From: Rubrobacteraceae bacterium
GTDB taxonomy: Bacteria; Actinomycetota; Rubrobacteria; Rubrobacterales; Rubrobacteraceae
Direction of reading: 5' to 3'
DNA length: 64,000 nucleotides
NCBI GenBank assembly: GCA_030448125.1
Contig: JAUJNO010000004.1
Location: 99,976 to 163,975, forward strand
A model generated the notes under the pieces. It was not told where the DNA came from and did not search any database. It saw only the letters and a program-made list of their open reading frames with translations. Both the position numbers and the translations under genes were made by a program. Each line of letters opens with the position of its first letter. The first letter of the stretch is position 1. This document shows positions 63,471 through 64,000 of this stretch, one piece after another.

Positions 63471-64000
63471 TGGCAACGAAGAGCGGTGCCCAGAAGAACG
63501 CACGGAAGGGCGAACCAGAAGGGGAGGGAGTCTTCAAGACCTCCGTATCCGCGCGGCATGCGCTGGATCGCGTGTTCTCGGTCCTCGTGTTCGTCGCCGC
63601 CATGATAGGGCTGGTCGTGTTGGCGGTCTTGCTGGTAGATATCGCCCGGGACGGGCTACCGCGCCTGAGCTGGGCCTTCATTACCAGCTTTCCTTCGGTC
63701 ATTCCCCAGAATTCGGGCATCTACCCGGCCCTGCTCGGTTCACTGTGGCTGCTGGGCCTGACGGCGATCCTAAGCGTTCCTTTGGGCATCGGGGCGGCCG
63801 TCTACCTGGAGGAGTACGCCCCCGACAACTGGCTGACTCGCTTGATCGAGGTGAACATCTCCAACCTGGCCGGCGTGCCTTCCATCATCTACGGTCTGCT
63901 GGGCCTGGGCATCTTCGTGAACCTGCTGGGAGGCATAACCGGCGGGCAGAGCATCGTCTCGGGAGCCCTGACTCTTAGCCTGCTCATCCTGCCCGTTATA
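63470..64000 (+). CDS. pstA: Phosphate ABC transporter permease PstA (3' end cut by window edge)
   Basis: The frame from the ATG at 63470 stays open for 177 codons to the window end. A charged N-terminus is followed by DRVFSVLVFVAAMIGLVVLAVLLVDIARDGLPRLSWAFITSFPS, then SGIYPALLGSLWLLGLTAILSVPLGIGAAVYLEEYAPDNWLTRLIEVNISNLAGVPSIIYGLLGLGIFV. This is the PstA pattern, with the LEEYA and GVPSIIYGL motifs shared with PstC. pstB presumably follows outside the window. Confidence 0.94.
   Translation, partial: MATKSGAQKNARKGEPEGEGVFKTSVSARHALDRVFSVLVFVAAMIGLVVLAVLLVDIARDGLPRLSWAFITSFPSVIPQNSGIYPALLGSLWLLGLTAILSVPLGIGAAVYLEEYAPDNWLTRLIEVNISNLAGVPSIIYGLLGLGIFVNLLGGITGGQSIVSGALTLSLLILPVI

Overview
The window is about 64 kb of GC-rich, gene-dense bacterial chromosome. 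Gene content and style point to a deep-branching actinobacterium close to Rubrobacter (inference, no search possible). The evidence is: strong AGGAGG ribosome sites with frequent GTG and TTG starts; a dnaK-grpE-dnaJ-hspR operon combined with a CIRCE-controlled groEL; several osmoprotectant-uptake genes; and an actinobacterial-type neighbourhood (glmS, acpS, nnr, alr, tsaE, tsaB, rimI, tsaD, groEL, guaB3, guaA).

Layout. 1-6.7 kb: a PRC-barrel gene cut by the left edge, then a ProV/ProW-type glycine-betaine ABC transporter followed by three substrate-binding lipoproteins in a row. The ATPase gene carries a one-base frameshift. 6.9-17.6 kb: a sulfatase-fold hydrolase with Thr at the nucleophile position, glycyl-tRNA synthetase, a tautomerase, a 2-phosphoglycerate kinase, small envelope proteins, and a two-component system with two co-directional envelope genes. 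17.6-22.5 kb: the HspR-type heat-shock operon. 22.5-29.5 kb: coiled-coil and membrane proteins, a decayed gene beside a perfect 18-bp-arm hairpin, SAM hydroxide adenosyltransferase, pilT, a structured unidentified RNA ending in a terminator, and a GT2-GtrA-GAF fusion. 29.6-40 kb: acyP, rnhC, ltaE, acetyltransferases and exporters, then glmS behind a recognisable glmS ribozyme. The glmS frame is broken by a perfect 55-bp tandem duplication.

40-51 kb: diacylglycerol kinase, holo-ACP synthase and NAD(P)HX repair; a 1.1-kb decayed insertion scar that replaces the normal end of nnr; then alr and the t6A-tRNA genes tsaE, tsaB and tsaD with rimI. 51-58 kb: an M23 endopeptidase, groEL under CIRCE without groES, a 26-residue membrane peptide, guaB3 and guaA. 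58-64 kb: a charged coiled-coil lipoprotein, a secreted subtilase, a partly duplicated pstS promoter and signal region, and pstS-pstC-pstA (pstA cut by the right edge).

Themes. Osmotic stress, protein folding, envelope building and phosphate uptake dominate. Several genes have a -10 box 6-8 nt before the start codon, suggesting many leaderless mRNAs. The items most worth following are the structured RNA at 27.6-27.8 kb, the ribozyme-controlled glmS with its duplication, the GT2-GtrA-GAF fusion, the Thr-type sulfatase homologue, and the duplicated pstS control region.
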